A stretch of DNA of 64,000 bases. Source: Ahaetulla prasina (lineage: Eukaryota; Chordata; Lepidosauria; Squamata; Colubridae). The position numbers and the translations under genes are program-made. Below, one piece after another: positions 63,814-64,000 of the stretch. The notes below the pieces were generated by a model. The model saw nothing but the letters and a program-made list of their open reading frames with translations. It did no database searches and was not told where the DNA came from. The DNA lies in NCBI RefSeq assembly GCF_028640845.1, contig NC_080546.1, positions 86,466,257 to 86,530,256 on the forward strand. The letters run 5' to 3'. Positions within the stretch are counted from its first letter, which is position 1, and the number at the start of each line of letters is the position of its first letter.

Positions 63814-64000
63814 CATCCAAGGGAGGGAATGAAGGAAAGTTCAAATATCTCTGTTGTTTTTTTTTAAACTTGCAGATGTCATACTAGAGCAATAAGCCAA
63901 TTACTTAATTAACATAATTCTAGGTCTTCAGTTCACAGGACTAATTATGGGCCTTTTTGTACCCCAGATCATTTATACATGGTGTTTTTATATCCATCTA
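63814..64000. other. Window end, no recognised feature
   Basis: AT-rich sequence without a recognised element. Confidence 0.4.

Overview
This window is vertebrate nuclear DNA, almost certainly from a squamate reptile and most likely a snake. The evidence is repeat content: a full-length Sauria SINE, a BovB LINE, CR1 and L2 LINEs, L1-type LINEs, and a LINE family whose 3' tail is an AATAG microsatellite, which I associate with snakes from general knowledge. I see no host protein-coding gene, no tRNA or rRNA gene, no CRISPR array and no bacterial-style operon. Every long open frame I examined is a retrotransposon remnant, a translated microsatellite, or chance. The window therefore reads as intergenic or intronic DNA packed with transposable elements (TEs).

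Layout. 0-7 kb: a (GGAA)n tract, a hAT element (1939-3437) carrying a solo LTR, a Tigger-like DNA transposon (3761-4770) split by an L2, and a second solo LTR inside a short hAT element. 7.5-11.4 kb: two near-identical 1.9 kb copies of a composite (CR1 + AATAG-tailed LINE + SINEs) arranged in tandem with boundaries in microsatellites. 11.9-16 kb: an L1 3' end with target site duplication (TSD), an AATAG-type array, two LTR copies and a purine tract. 16.6-20 kb: nested hAT/L2/CR1/LINE insertions. 20.1-22.3 kb: seven SINE copies tandemly arrayed with CCTT microsatellites, with an A-B-A-B-A higher-order pattern. 22.5-32 kb: L1, L2, LINE and hAT insertions and a solo LTR in a CR1. 34-36.4 kb: a CR1 that received two hAT elements, which in turn received a solo LTR and a SINE. 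36.5-46 kb: scattered hAT MITEs, LINEs and another solo LTR. 46.8-48.7 kb: a large inverted duplication of a two-transposon composite. 49.7-54 kb: two minisatellite-bearing DNA elements and a CT-rich tract. 54.4-56.6 kb: a BovB 5' half with decayed endonuclease. 59.2-62 kb: a four-level nest that includes an ORF1-only L1 (HAL1-like). 63.4-63.8 kb: an intact Sauria SINE with a 15-bp TSD.

How the parts interact. The autonomous LINEs and the SINEs share 3' tails (Sauria SINE with BovB; the other tRNA-SINE with L2), consistent with SINEs borrowing LINE machinery. hAT-type MITEs dominate by insertion count, and many carry 8-bp TSDs. The LTRs are solitary in this window, and at least five of them have 5-bp TSDs; LTR-LTR recombination is the usual explanation. 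The most intriguing signal is that several distinct LTR families keep an in-frame acidic peptide at the same distance from the LTR start, upstream of the promoter. Family names are from recognition by eye; superfamily calls are safer than subfamily calls.
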